Assembly (NCBI GenBank): GCA_026990095.1
Contig: JALSIL010000016.1
Location: 1-6,857 of the forward strand
Source: Lysobacterales bacterium
GTDB lineage: Bacteria > Pseudomonadota > Gammaproteobacteria > Xanthomonadales > Marinicellaceae
Direction of reading: 5' to 3'
DNA length: 6,857 nt
The notes below the pieces were generated by a model that worked only from the letters and a program-made list of their open reading frames with translations, ran no database searches and was not told the DNA's origin. Position 1 is the first letter of the stretch, and each line of letters starts with the position of its first letter. Below are positions 1-6,227 of this stretch, one piece after another. The position numbers were made by a program, and so were the translations under genes.

Positions 1-240
1 ACCGAAGAATGCATCAATTGCGATGTATGTGAACCAGTTTGCCCTAATGAAGCCATATACATGGGAGTTGAAATATTTGAAATTGACCCTGAGCTTTGTA
101 CCGAATGCATAGGGCATTTTGATGAGCCACAATGCGTGGAAATTTGCCCAGTAGAATGCATCCCAAAAGATGAAAATTACCAAGAAACACCTGAAGAATT
201 ACTAGAGAAATATAAAAAACTAACAGCAAAAATACTATGA
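1..240 (+). CDS. yfhL: YfhL/Alvin-type 2[4Fe-4S] ferredoxin, 3' part (N-terminus outside window)
   Basis: Small electron-transfer protein carrying two [4Fe-4S] clusters. The frame is open from base 1 and gives 79 residues before TGA. The first cluster motif is C-x2-C-x2-C-x3-C-P (window residues 4, 7, 10, 14). The second is C33-x2-C36, an eight-residue insertion, then C45-x3-C49-P. That long loop between the second and third ligands, the extra cysteine at 53 (PVECI) and the acidic C-terminal helix (TPEELLEKYKKL) are hallmarks of the Alvin/YfhL ferredoxins, which are about 80-86 residues long. Probably only a handful of N-terminal residues are missing. The stop overlaps the ggt start by four bases (ATGA), so translation is likely coupled. 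From memory, coaD-fdx-ggt is a recurring gene order in Pseudomonas, so coaD may lie just upstream. The redox partner is unknown. Confidence 0.93.
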   Translation, partial: TEECINCDVCEPVCPNEAIYMGVEIFEIDPELCTECIGHFDEPQCVEICPVECIPKDENYQETPEELLEKYKKLTAKIL

Positions 241-1889
241 AAAAAATACTATTATCAGCTCTATTAACAGTCACACTCACAACATTGGCGAAATTGCCAA
301 ATAAGGCTGCGATAGCATCGGGTCACTATCTGGCAACAGAAGCGGGTTATAAAATTTTAGAACAAGGAGGCAATGCCTTTGATGCAGCGGTTGCCGTTAG
401 TGCGGTGTTGTCGGTTGTTGAGCCAGAGAGTTCTGGTCTTGGAGGAGGAGGTTTTTGGTTGTTACACGATGAAGTTAATGGCAAAAATGTTTTTGTTGAT
501 GGCAGAGAAATGGCACCTGCTGCGGCAACTCGTGACATGTATTTAGATAAAGAAGGTAATGTTATTCGAGATTTGGCAGTTAATGGCCCACTTTCTGCTG
601 GCATTCCAGGACTTGTTGCAGTTATGGATCATGTGGTTAAAGGTTATGGTCAATTAACATTAGCCCAAGATTTAGCGCCAGCTATTGCCATTGCGGAAAA
701 TGGTTTTCCTGCCTACGGACGTTATGTGCGAGGATTGGCTGCAAAAAAAGAAATCATGCAACGTTATAAAGCGAGCATGAAAACCTATTACTTTAATGGG
801 GAAACACCAAAAATTGGTGACAATATTACCAATAAAGACATAGCAAACACATTACGTGCGATTGCAAAACAGGGCAAAGTTGGATTTTACCAGGGGAAAA
901 TTGCTAAAAAGTTTGTTAAAGCCGTGAAAAAAGCAGGGGGTATCTGGACTTTGGATGACCTGAAAAATTACCACATAGTTGAGCGTGAACCGATTTACAC
1001 CACTTATTTAGGCAAAAAGCTAATCACCGCTCCCCCTCCTTCATCCGGAGGCATCGCATTAGCAACCATGCTTAATATTTTGTCGGGTTGGGATTTAAAA
1101 AATATGAAAACCGATCAGCGTATTCATTTAACCGTGGAAGCGATGCGTCGAGCGTACCGCGACCGCAGTGTCTTTTTGGGCGATTCGGATTTTGTTGACG
1201 TACCAACCAAACGATTAATCAATCCCTATTATGCCGATGGTTTGCGTGCGTCCATTCGTATGGACAAAGCCATGCCAAGTTCTTCATTGCCAGGATTAGG
1301 AGAAATTCACGAAGGTAATCACACCACGCATTTTTCTATTATTGATACCCAAGGCAACATGGTTGCCGCGACACAAACAGTTAATACTGTTTTTGCCTCC
1401 AAGTTTGTGGCAGCAGGCACGGGTGTTTTACTCAATAATGAAATGGATGATTTTTCTGCTAAACCTGGCGAGCCCAATGCTTATGGTTTAATTGGAGGCG
1501 AGGCAAATGCCATCGCTCCAGGAAAACGTCCTTTATCAAGCATGACGCCAACTTTCGTTATCGGAGATGATGATGTGGCAGTAATTGGAACACCAGGAGG
1601 CTCACGTATAATTTCCATGGTTATGCTTGGAATCTTGGATTATTACGATGGCAATGACGTTAAATCATGGGTGGCTTTACCGCGTTACCACCACCAATAC
1701 GTGCCTGATGTGTTGTTTTATGAACCAGGAGCAATCAACCCAGAAGATTTAGCGGGTTTAAAGGCACGAGGGCACACAGTCAAAGAGTTAAACCACAAAT
1801 GGGGCAATATGAATGCCGCTTATTGGAATAAGAAAACAGGTTTTACTGAGGCTGCCAGTGATCCACGTGGCGGAGCGGCTCACCGCTAA
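237..1889 (+). CDS. ggt: Periplasmic gamma-glutamyltranspeptidase / glutathione hydrolase
   Basis: Cleaves the gamma-glutamyl bond of glutathione and related compounds and transfers the glutamyl group to water or an amino acceptor. The 550-residue product is a full-length Ntn-hydrolase precursor. A Sec signal peptide is visible (KK, hydrophobic residues 4-18, likely cleavage after TLA at 18). The autoprocessing site is GNH-TTHFS: T363 would become the N-terminal nucleophile of the small subunit. Residues matching the E. coli enzyme include R90 (R114, DGREMAP), N383 (N411), E402 (Q430), D405 (D433), Y416 on the lid loop (Y444), PLSSM at 432-436, and GTPGGSR at 451-457 (oxyanion-hole glycines). 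The C-terminal ASDPRGGGA-like end is normal. No Shine-Dalgarno is visible before the ATG; the ATGA overlap with the ferredoxin gene suggests translational coupling. The TAA overlaps the next ATG by one base. Nothing looks truncated or degraded. Confidence 0.97.
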   Translation: MKKILLSALLTVTLTTLAKLPNKAAIASGHYLATEAGYKILEQGGNAFDAAVAVSAVLSVVEPESSGLGGGGFWLLHDEVNGKNVFVDGREMAPAAATRDMYLDKEGNVIRDLAVNGPLSAGIPGLVAVMDHVVKGYGQLTLAQDLAPAIAIAENGFPAYGRYVRGLAAKKEIMQRYKASMKTYYFNGETPKIGDNITNKDIANTLRAIAKQGKVGFYQGKIAKKFVKAVKKAGGIWTLDDLKNYHIVEREPIYTTYLGKKLITAPPPSSGGIALATMLNILSGWDLKNMKTDQRIHLTVEAMRRAYRDRSVFLGDSDFVDVPTKRLINPYYADGLRASIRMDKAMPSSSLPGLGEIHEGNHTTHFSIIDTQGNMVAATQTVNTVFASKFVAAGTGVLLNNEMDDFSAKPGEPNAYGLIGGEANAIAPGKRPLSSMTPTFVIGDDDVAVIGTPGGSRIISMVMLGILDYYDGNDVKSWVALPRYHHQYVPDVLFYEPGAINPEDLAGLKARGHTVKELNHKWGNMNAAYWNKKTGFTEAASDPRGGAAHR

Positions 1890-2725
1890 TGACTCGATTA
1901 ATTTCCTTAATGGGCAATTCGCAAATGCTCGATGGTGGTGCGATGTTTGGTAACGCACCTAAAGCTTTATGGTTGCGTTGGGTTGATGTTGATGAGCTCA
2001 ATCGAATGAAAATAGCTTGCCGTTGTTTATTAGCCCAAGATTTGGATGGCAAAACCGTATTATTTGAAACCGGCATAGGTAATTTTTTTGAACCCAAGCT
2101 GAAATCACGTTTTGGTGTCAACGAGCCGAACCACGTCTTGTTGGATTCGTTAAAAGAGCAGGGTTTAACGCATAAGGATATTGATGTGGTGGTGCTCAGC
2201 CATTTGCATTTTGATCACGCTGGTGGCTTGTTGTCTTCGTGGCAAGAAGGCAAAGAGCCCGAATTATTGTTTCCAAATGCTCACTATTTAGTTTCAGAAA
2301 AACATTGGCAACGTGCATGTAATCCTCATCCGCGTGATAAAGCCTCGTTTTTACCTTTCTTAAATAAGATGTTAGAACAATCAGGTCGCTTGCACTTGGT
2401 TAACGCAACATCGCACGAGTTATTGCCCAGTGTTGCGTTTGAATTCACCAGTGGTCACACTCCGCAAATGATGCACTCGATTGTAAAGGATGTGGTGTTT
2501 TGTGCGGATTTAATTCCAGGCAAAGCATGGATGCATGTGCCTGTTTCAATGGGCTATGACCGTTTTCCTGAACTGTTAATTGACGAAAAAGAAGCTTTTT
2601 TAAACCGACATTTTAAGGCAAAGCATCATTTGTTTTTCACACACGACCCCGATATTGCAATAGCATCTATTGCCTATGAAAAGGGTCGCTATTCGACAAT
2701 TAATGAAATAAAACAACTCAACTAG
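1889..2725 (+). CDS. MBL-fold metallo-hydrolase of unknown substrate (YtnP/lactonase-like)
   Basis: Predicted cytoplasmic dinuclear-metal hydrolase of 278 residues; no signal peptide or membrane segment. Metal ligands are clear: SHLHFDHAGG gives H105, H107, D109 and H110; GHTPQM gives H190; CADLIP gives D207; THDP gives H252. The N-terminal block MLDGGAMFGNAPKALW (13-28) and the later FPNAHYLVSEKHW and NPHPRDKASF segments are typical of a large group that includes YtnP-like acyl-homoserine-lactone lactonases, but many members have no assigned substrate. The usual GHTPGH is GHTPQM here, so the second histidine of that motif is missing; it is not a metal ligand. The start is the ATG in TAATG overlapping the ggt stop, with GGAG at 1872-1875 as a distant possible ribosome site. 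Its place between ggt and a MAPEG gene hints at thiol or gamma-glutamyl metabolism, but lactonase, thioesterase or other hydrolase roles fit equally. Confidence 0.88.
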   Translation: MTRLISLMGNSQMLDGGAMFGNAPKALWLRWVDVDELNRMKIACRCLLAQDLDGKTVLFETGIGNFFEPKLKSRFGVNEPNHVLLDSLKEQGLTHKDIDVVVLSHLHFDHAGGLLSSWQEGKEPELLFPNAHYLVSEKHWQRACNPHPRDKASFLPFLNKMLEQSGRLHLVNATSHELLPSVAFEFTSGHTPQMMHSIVKDVVFCADLIPGKAWMHVPVSMGYDRFPELLIDEKEAFLNRHFKAKHHLFFTHDPDIAIASIAYEKGRYSTINEIKQLN

Positions 2726-2729
2726 AGGG
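2725..2729 (+). promoter_or_regulatory. Ribosome binding site of the MAPEG gene
   Basis: GAGGG lies seven bases before the ATG at 2737 and overlaps the last base of the upstream stop codon. It is the clearest Shine-Dalgarno in the left gene cluster and supports the 2737 start. Confidence 0.7.
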
Positions 2730-2736
2730 CAAAGCC

Positions 2737-3123
2737 ATGTTACACATCACCAGTTTATACGCAGCCTTATTGGCATTAATTATTATCTTTTTGGCTTATA
2801 AAGTTGTTGTTTTTAGAAGAACCAAACACGTGGGTTTAGGTGATGATGGGGATAAAGATGGCTTGCAAGCTATTCGTGTTCATGCCAACGCGGTGGAATA
2901 TATTCCGATGATAATTATATTGATGGGATTGTATGAAGCCAATGGCGGATCGAATCTTATTTTGAATATTATTGGCGTTCTGGCAGTTGTGGCACGAATT
3001 TTACACGCCTTTGGCTTAACAAAGTCAAAAGGTGTTTCCTTTGGTCGTTTTTATGGAACGGCTTTAACGTGGTTAATCACCGTATTTTTAGCCATACTTA
3101 ATATATACACTTACTTTATTTAA
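2737..3123 (+). CDS. MAPEG family integral membrane protein (YecN-like)
   Basis: A 128-residue inner-membrane protein with four predicted hydrophobic helices, near residues 5-25, 54-68, 73-93 and 106-126. The family signature is R47-x-H49-x-N51-x2-E54-x2-P57 (RVHANAVEYIP), followed by R87-x2-H90 at the end of helix 3. Length and motif agree with E. coli YecN and the bacterial MAPEG proteins. Eukaryotic MAPEG members are microsomal glutathione S-transferases and leukotriene C4 synthase. Most bacterial members have no measured activity, so glutathione-transferase function is only a family-level suggestion. It sits 11 bases after the MBL hydrolase gene and 5 bases before the alkaline phosphatase gene, so it is almost surely cotranscribed with both. 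GGT, which degrades glutathione conjugates, is encoded two genes upstream. Confidence 0.92.
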   Translation: MLHITSLYAALLALIIIFLAYKVVVFRRTKHVGLGDDGDKDGLQAIRVHANAVEYIPMIIILMGLYEANGGSNLILNIIGVLAVVARILHAFGLTKSKGVSFGRFYGTALTWLITVFLAILNIYTYFI

Positions 3124-3128
3124 AACTT

Positions 3129-4661
3129 ATGAAATATAAAAAATACTTTCCAATTTTAGTTGTTCTTGCTTTTTCAGCCTGTGCTCATAAACCAGTTGTT
3201 AGCAATAAAGCTGACAAAAAAATGACAACAAAAGAATCACCAGAATGGTGGTACCAACAAGGACAAGACAAGGTTAAGCAACTGGCTTTACAAAACCACT
3301 TTCCAAAACACGCTAAAAACGTCATTTTATTTATTGGCGATGGCATGAATATCAGTACCATAACCGCTGCACGGATATTTGAAGGGCAATTGAAAGGAAA
3401 AAAAGGGGAAGAAAACCAACTTAGTTTTGAAAAATTTCCGCAAACAGCATTGGCAAAGACCTACAACACTAATTTACAAACATCCGATTCTGCTGGCACC
3501 ATGAGTGCCATGATGACAGGTATTAAAACCAAAGGGGGGGTTATTGCTGTCGATAGCGAAATAAATATCGGTGATTGCGAATCAGGCATGGGGCACGAAC
3601 GCATGACTTTATTGGAATGGGCTGAAAAAAATGGCATGGTCACAGGAGTGGTTTCAACCGCACGGTTAACTCATGCGACCCCTGCTGCGACTTATTCGCA
3701 TGCGGTGTCTCGTGATTGGGAAGCCGATAGCGATATTCCTGTGACAGAACGTAAAAAGGGTTGTAAAGACATAGCCCGTCAGTTAATCGAATTTCCTTAC
3801 GGCGATGGATTGGAAGTGGCATTGGGCGGAGGACGCAGAAATTTCTTACCCTCAAATGAAAACGATCCAGAATATAAAAATAATACAGGCTCTCGCCTTG
3901 ATAACCGCAATTTAATGAAAGAATGGAAAGCCAAGTACAAAGATTCACAAGTGGTGTGGAACAAAAAACAATTCAAACAAGTCAATGCAAAGAAAACTAA
4001 GCATTTGCTTGGACTGTTTGAACCTTCACACATGCAGTATGAGCATGATCGAGTAAACGATAAGGCAGGAGAGCCAAGTCTAAAAGCCATGACTAAAACA
4101 GCCTTAAAGGTATTGAAAAACTCAGACAAACCTTTTTTCTTAATGGTTGAAGCGGGACGAATTGATCACGCACACCACGCAGGCAATGCTTATCGTGCCT
4201 TAACTGATACGGTAGAACTGAGTCAAGCGGTTAAAACAGCCTTAAAAAATGTCAACCTTAATGAAACGCTTATCATTGTCACTGCCGATCATTCCCACAC
4301 CTTTAATATGGCGGGTTATCCTGAACGTGGCAATCCGATTTTGGGCATTGTTAAAGTTCCTGATGAGCAAGGAAATCTTATTGGGCATATTGCAAAAGAT
4401 GCTCAAGACAAGCCTTATACAACCTTATCTTATGCCAATGGTCCAGGCTATGTTAATGGTGATAAGCGCCCTGATTTAACTCATGTTGATACCACCAATC
4501 CAGATTATCGTCAAGCAGCGACAATACCCAAAGTATCAGAAACACATAGCGGTGAAGATGTAGCCATATACGCTACAGGTGCAGGTTCACAAACGGTGCA
4601 TGGAACCATTGAACAAAATGTTATTTACCATATTATGAAATATGCGTTAACGCATAAGTAA
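3129..4661 (+). CDS. Alkaline phosphatase, animal-like type, predicted lipoprotein
   Basis: Hydrolyses phosphomonoesters outside the cytoplasm using two Zn and one Mg ion. The 510-residue product starts with a lipoprotein-type signal (MKYKKYFPILVVLAFSAC); the FSAC lipobox points to acylated C18, although F at -3 is unusual. Active-site residues: D71 (IGDGM), nucleophile S121 (TSDSAGTMSAMMTG), T184, R195, E341, D346, H350, D387 and H388 (VTADHSH), and H473 (ETHSGED). H182 and H347 replace E. coli D153 and K328, the His/His pair of animal enzymes. C150 and C212 are spaced like the human placental C121-C183 disulfide. E248, F297, E298 and E315 resemble its calcium site. No Shine-Dalgarno is visible; the gene begins five bases after the MAPEG stop, suggesting readthrough or coupling. 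No PhoB-box-like repeat is seen upstream. A G7 tract lies at 3534-3540. Confidence 0.95.
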   Translation: MKYKKYFPILVVLAFSACAHKPVVSNKADKKMTTKESPEWWYQQGQDKVKQLALQNHFPKHAKNVILFIGDGMNISTITAARIFEGQLKGKKGEENQLSFEKFPQTALAKTYNTNLQTSDSAGTMSAMMTGIKTKGGVIAVDSEINIGDCESGMGHERMTLLEWAEKNGMVTGVVSTARLTHATPAATYSHAVSRDWEADSDIPVTERKKGCKDIARQLIEFPYGDGLEVALGGGRRNFLPSNENDPEYKNNTGSRLDNRNLMKEWKAKYKDSQVVWNKKQFKQVNAKKTKHLLGLFEPSHMQYEHDRVNDKAGEPSLKAMTKTALKVLKNSDKPFFLMVEAGRIDHAHHAGNAYRALTDTVELSQAVKTALKNVNLNETLIIVTADHSHTFNMAGYPERGNPILGIVKVPDEQGNLIGHIAKDAQDKPYTTLSYANGPGYVNGDKRPDLTHVDTTNPDYRQAATIPKVSETHSGEDVAIYATGAGSQTVHGTIEQNVIYHIMKYALTHK

Positions 4662-4669
4662 TACAACCA

Positions 4670-4697
4670 GACCGAGAAAGAGAGTTCTTTCTCGGTC
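4670..4697. terminator. Bidirectional hairpin terminator between convergent genes
   Basis: GACCGAGAAAG (4670-4680) and CTTTCTCGGTC (4687-4697) are perfect inverted repeats. The A4681-T4686 pair extends the stem to 12 bp with a GAGT loop. It lies in the 41-base gap between the alkaline phosphatase stop and the sbcB stop. No strong T tract follows on either strand, although the minus side continues TGGTTGTATT, which is weakly T-rich. The position and symmetry suggest it ends both transcripts or protects their 3' ends. Confidence 0.75.
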
Positions 4698-4702
4698 AAG
4701 TT

Positions 4703-6130
4703 CTAACTGTTCAATCTGGAAATTTTGCCTTTCATGTATTCTTCAACCAAATCAAGTATCTTAAGTTGCACTTGGCCATTTTCTTGTTGGCGCATGAGCT
4801 GTAAGTTTTCAAACCACAGCACGGCATTTTCACCAAACCTTAAGTTAATTCGATTACGTATGTCTTTAGTCCATGCCGCATTTTCTTTAGCAGTCAATGA
4901 CGCTGGGTAATTGCGCACAATAAAACGCGTGACTAATTTTTGTGCTCTTGGGTCTTTAAACTTTAAATCGGTTGAACGAATTTTTTCGATCGAGGAACGG
5001 CGAATAAATTCAAAATTTTGTTTATCCTGCGCAGTAAAAAATCCCGAATAAAGCATGGTGTCGACATCATCCGAATCATTGTCAAAGGCTTGATTAAAAA
5101 TCGCTTGCACTTTTTGAATGAGGCTTTCTTGGGCTTTAAATTTTGCAAGGTTTTCTTTAACAACGCTATAATCCAGTTTTATTCTGTCCAAATCCACGTC
5201 CTTAAGCACACCTAAAGGCGCGACAATCGGCGATTTATTAATGTGAATAGTCTTGAGTGGAATCCGTTGTATGCCTTCGGGTAAATCATTCTGCGGTGTG
5301 TAGAGTCTGTCACGAATATCCTCGACATCCAGTTCAAACAAATCATCGGGATTGGTTGATAAGTCATAACAAATAACACCATTTGGATTGGTCGGGTGAA
5401 TCGCAAGCGGCAACATAATGGCTAAACAACCGCGTTGTGCAGGGATTTTGCTCGAGACATGCACAACCGGTTTCATTAATTGCCAGTTTAATAAGCTCTG
5501 CACGTATTTTTTATTGCGCAACTGCAAGCAATAATCAAACAACTTGGGTTGCTTGCTCTTAAGTAAAGCAGCCACCTGAATAGTTGCCTCGACATCGCTT
5601 AAGGCATCGTGCGCAGCGGTATGTGTCATGTTGTTGGCATCGGTCAAGTCAGTGAGTTTAAAACTGGGTTTGCCTTCTTCATGAAATGCCCAGTTAATCC
5701 CTTCAGGTCGCAGAGCATAACAAGCCCGCACCACATCAATAATATCCCAACGGCTGTTGCCATTGGACCATTCTCGCAAATAGGGGTCGTACAAATTTCG
5801 GTACAAGCTGTAACGGATAAACTCATCATCAAAACGCATGGAATTATAGCCCACAACGCAGCTATGCGGTTCACTAAAAATAGTGTTGATTTTTTCCATA
5901 AAATCCTTTTCAAACACCCCTTTTTCATCGCATTCTTGCGGCGTAATACCAGTAATCAAACAAGCCTGCGGGTCAGCAAAGGTATCCAGAGCCGTTTGGC
6001 AATAAAACATATCAGGCTCACCAATGGGATTGAGGTCCAAATCCGTACGAATGCCAGCAAACTGAGCAATTCGGTCAAATTGAGGCGAGATACCAAAGGT
6101 TTCTAAATCGTACCAATAAAAAGAACTCAT
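4703..6130 (-). CDS. sbcB: Exodeoxyribonuclease I (ExoI), 3'-5' single-strand DNA exonuclease
   Basis: Processive 3'-to-5' nuclease on single-stranded DNA, acting in recombination and mismatch repair and binding the SSB tail in E. coli. From the ATG at 6130 the product is 475 residues, the same length as E. coli ExoI. The DEDDh catalytic set is complete: D8 and E10 (YDLETFG), D101 (MRFDDEF), H174 and D179 (AHDALSDVEAT), each exactly seven positions lower than in E. coli. Other strong family blocks are ITGITPQE, GYNSMRFDDE, NSRWDIIDVVRACYALRPEG and MKPVVHVS. The C-terminal half (about 200-475) covers the SH3-like and helical regions. The frame stays open upstream to an ATG at 6202, but those 24 extra residues have no family match and would overlap the promoter. 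A ribosome site (AAGG, 8 bases before the ATG) supports 6130. The stop is TAG. Confidence 0.97.
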   Translation of the reverse strand: MSSFYWYDLETFGISPQFDRIAQFAGIRTDLDLNPIGEPDMFYCQTALDTFADPQACLITGITPQECDEKGVFEKDFMEKINTIFSEPHSCVVGYNSMRFDDEFIRYSLYRNLYDPYLREWSNGNSRWDIIDVVRACYALRPEGINWAFHEEGKPSFKLTDLTDANNMTHTAAHDALSDVEATIQVAALLKSKQPKLFDYCLQLRNKKYVQSLLNWQLMKPVVHVSSKIPAQRGCLAIMLPLAIHPTNPNGVICYDLSTNPDDLFELDVEDIRDRLYTPQNDLPEGIQRIPLKTIHINKSPIVAPLGVLKDVDLDRIKLDYSVVKENLAKFKAQESLIQKVQAIFNQAFDNDSDDVDTMLYSGFFTAQDKQNFEFIRRSSIEKIRSTDLKFKDPRAQKLVTRFIVRNYPASLTAKENAAWTKDIRNRINLRFGENAVLWFENLQLMRQQENGQVQLKILDLVEEYMKGKISRLNS

Positions 6131-6138
6131 AACAAAAG

Positions 6139-6142
6139 CCTT
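6139..6142 (-). promoter_or_regulatory. Ribosome binding site deciding the sbcB start
   Basis: On the minus strand AAGG is followed by CTTTTGTT and then the ATG at 6130, an eight-base spacing. No comparable site precedes the ATG at 6202, so this favours the shorter, 475-residue protein. Confidence 0.7.
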
Positions 6143-6155
6143 GATTAAAAGTATT

Positions 6156-6184
6156 AATCTAACCTGTGTGAAGATACTTGTCAA
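6156..6184 (-). promoter_or_regulatory. Predicted sigma-70 promoter of sbcB
   Basis: Reading the minus strand, a perfect -35 TTGACA (6184-6179) is followed by a 17-base spacer and TAGATT (6161-6156, four of six matches to the -10 consensus). The start of transcription would fall near 6149, leaving a leader of roughly 20 bases that contains the AAGG ribosome site. This position would exclude the upstream ATG at 6202 from the transcript. Confidence 0.65.
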
Positions 6185-6200
6185 TTTATCGGTAGTAATC

Positions 6201-6215
6201 AAACAAAGCTTGTTT
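6201..6215. repeat. Short palindrome, possible operator upstream of ada
   Basis: AAACAA (6201-6206) and TTGTTT (6210-6215) are perfect inverted repeats separated by AGC. The element lies immediately upstream of the candidate -10 of the ada gene, where a repressor or activator could act. It does not match the E. coli Ada box as I know it (AAT-n6-GCAA). Six-base arms rich in A and T can arise by chance, so the operator role is speculative. Confidence 0.35.
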
Positions 6216-6221
6216 TATTAT
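6216..6221 (+). promoter_or_regulatory. Candidate -10 element of ada
   Basis: TATTAT matches the -10 consensus at five of six positions. A -35 at 17 bases spacing would be TAGTAA (6193-6198), a poor match, as is common for promoters needing an activator. Transcription would start about seven bases downstream, at or very near the ATG at 6228, which would make the mRNA leaderless. Confidence 0.4.
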
Positions 6222-6227
6222 ATGCCC

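Noticed and set aside
440..453. GGAGGAGG-type tract as an internal ribosome site or repeat
   Set aside because: It encodes the conserved GLGGGGF motif of GGT and no start codon is suitably placed after it.
3080..3128. Independent phosphate-regulated promoter before the phosphatase gene
   Set aside because: I looked for PhoB-box repeats (CTGTCAT-like) and found none; only AT-rich TATATA-like sequence within the MAPEG 3' end, not enough to call.
3640..4129. Two overlapping minus-strand open frames (102 and 110 codons)
   Set aside because: Both are antisense to the phosphatase gene, with no start signals or protein motifs.
4249..4479. 76-codon open frame on the + strand inside the phosphatase gene
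   Set aside because: It is out of frame within a region encoding conserved alkaline phosphatase motifs (VTADHSH, NGPGY).
5609..6106. 165-codon open frame on the + strand
   Set aside because: It lies wholly antisense to the well-conserved catalytic half of sbcB, has no recognisable domain, and is a shadow of that gene.
6131..6202. 24-residue N-terminal extension of exonuclease I from the ATG at 6202
   Set aside because: The extension has no family counterpart, lacks a ribosome site and overlaps the predicted promoter; the ATG at 6130 has AAGG at good spacing and gives the standard 475 residues.
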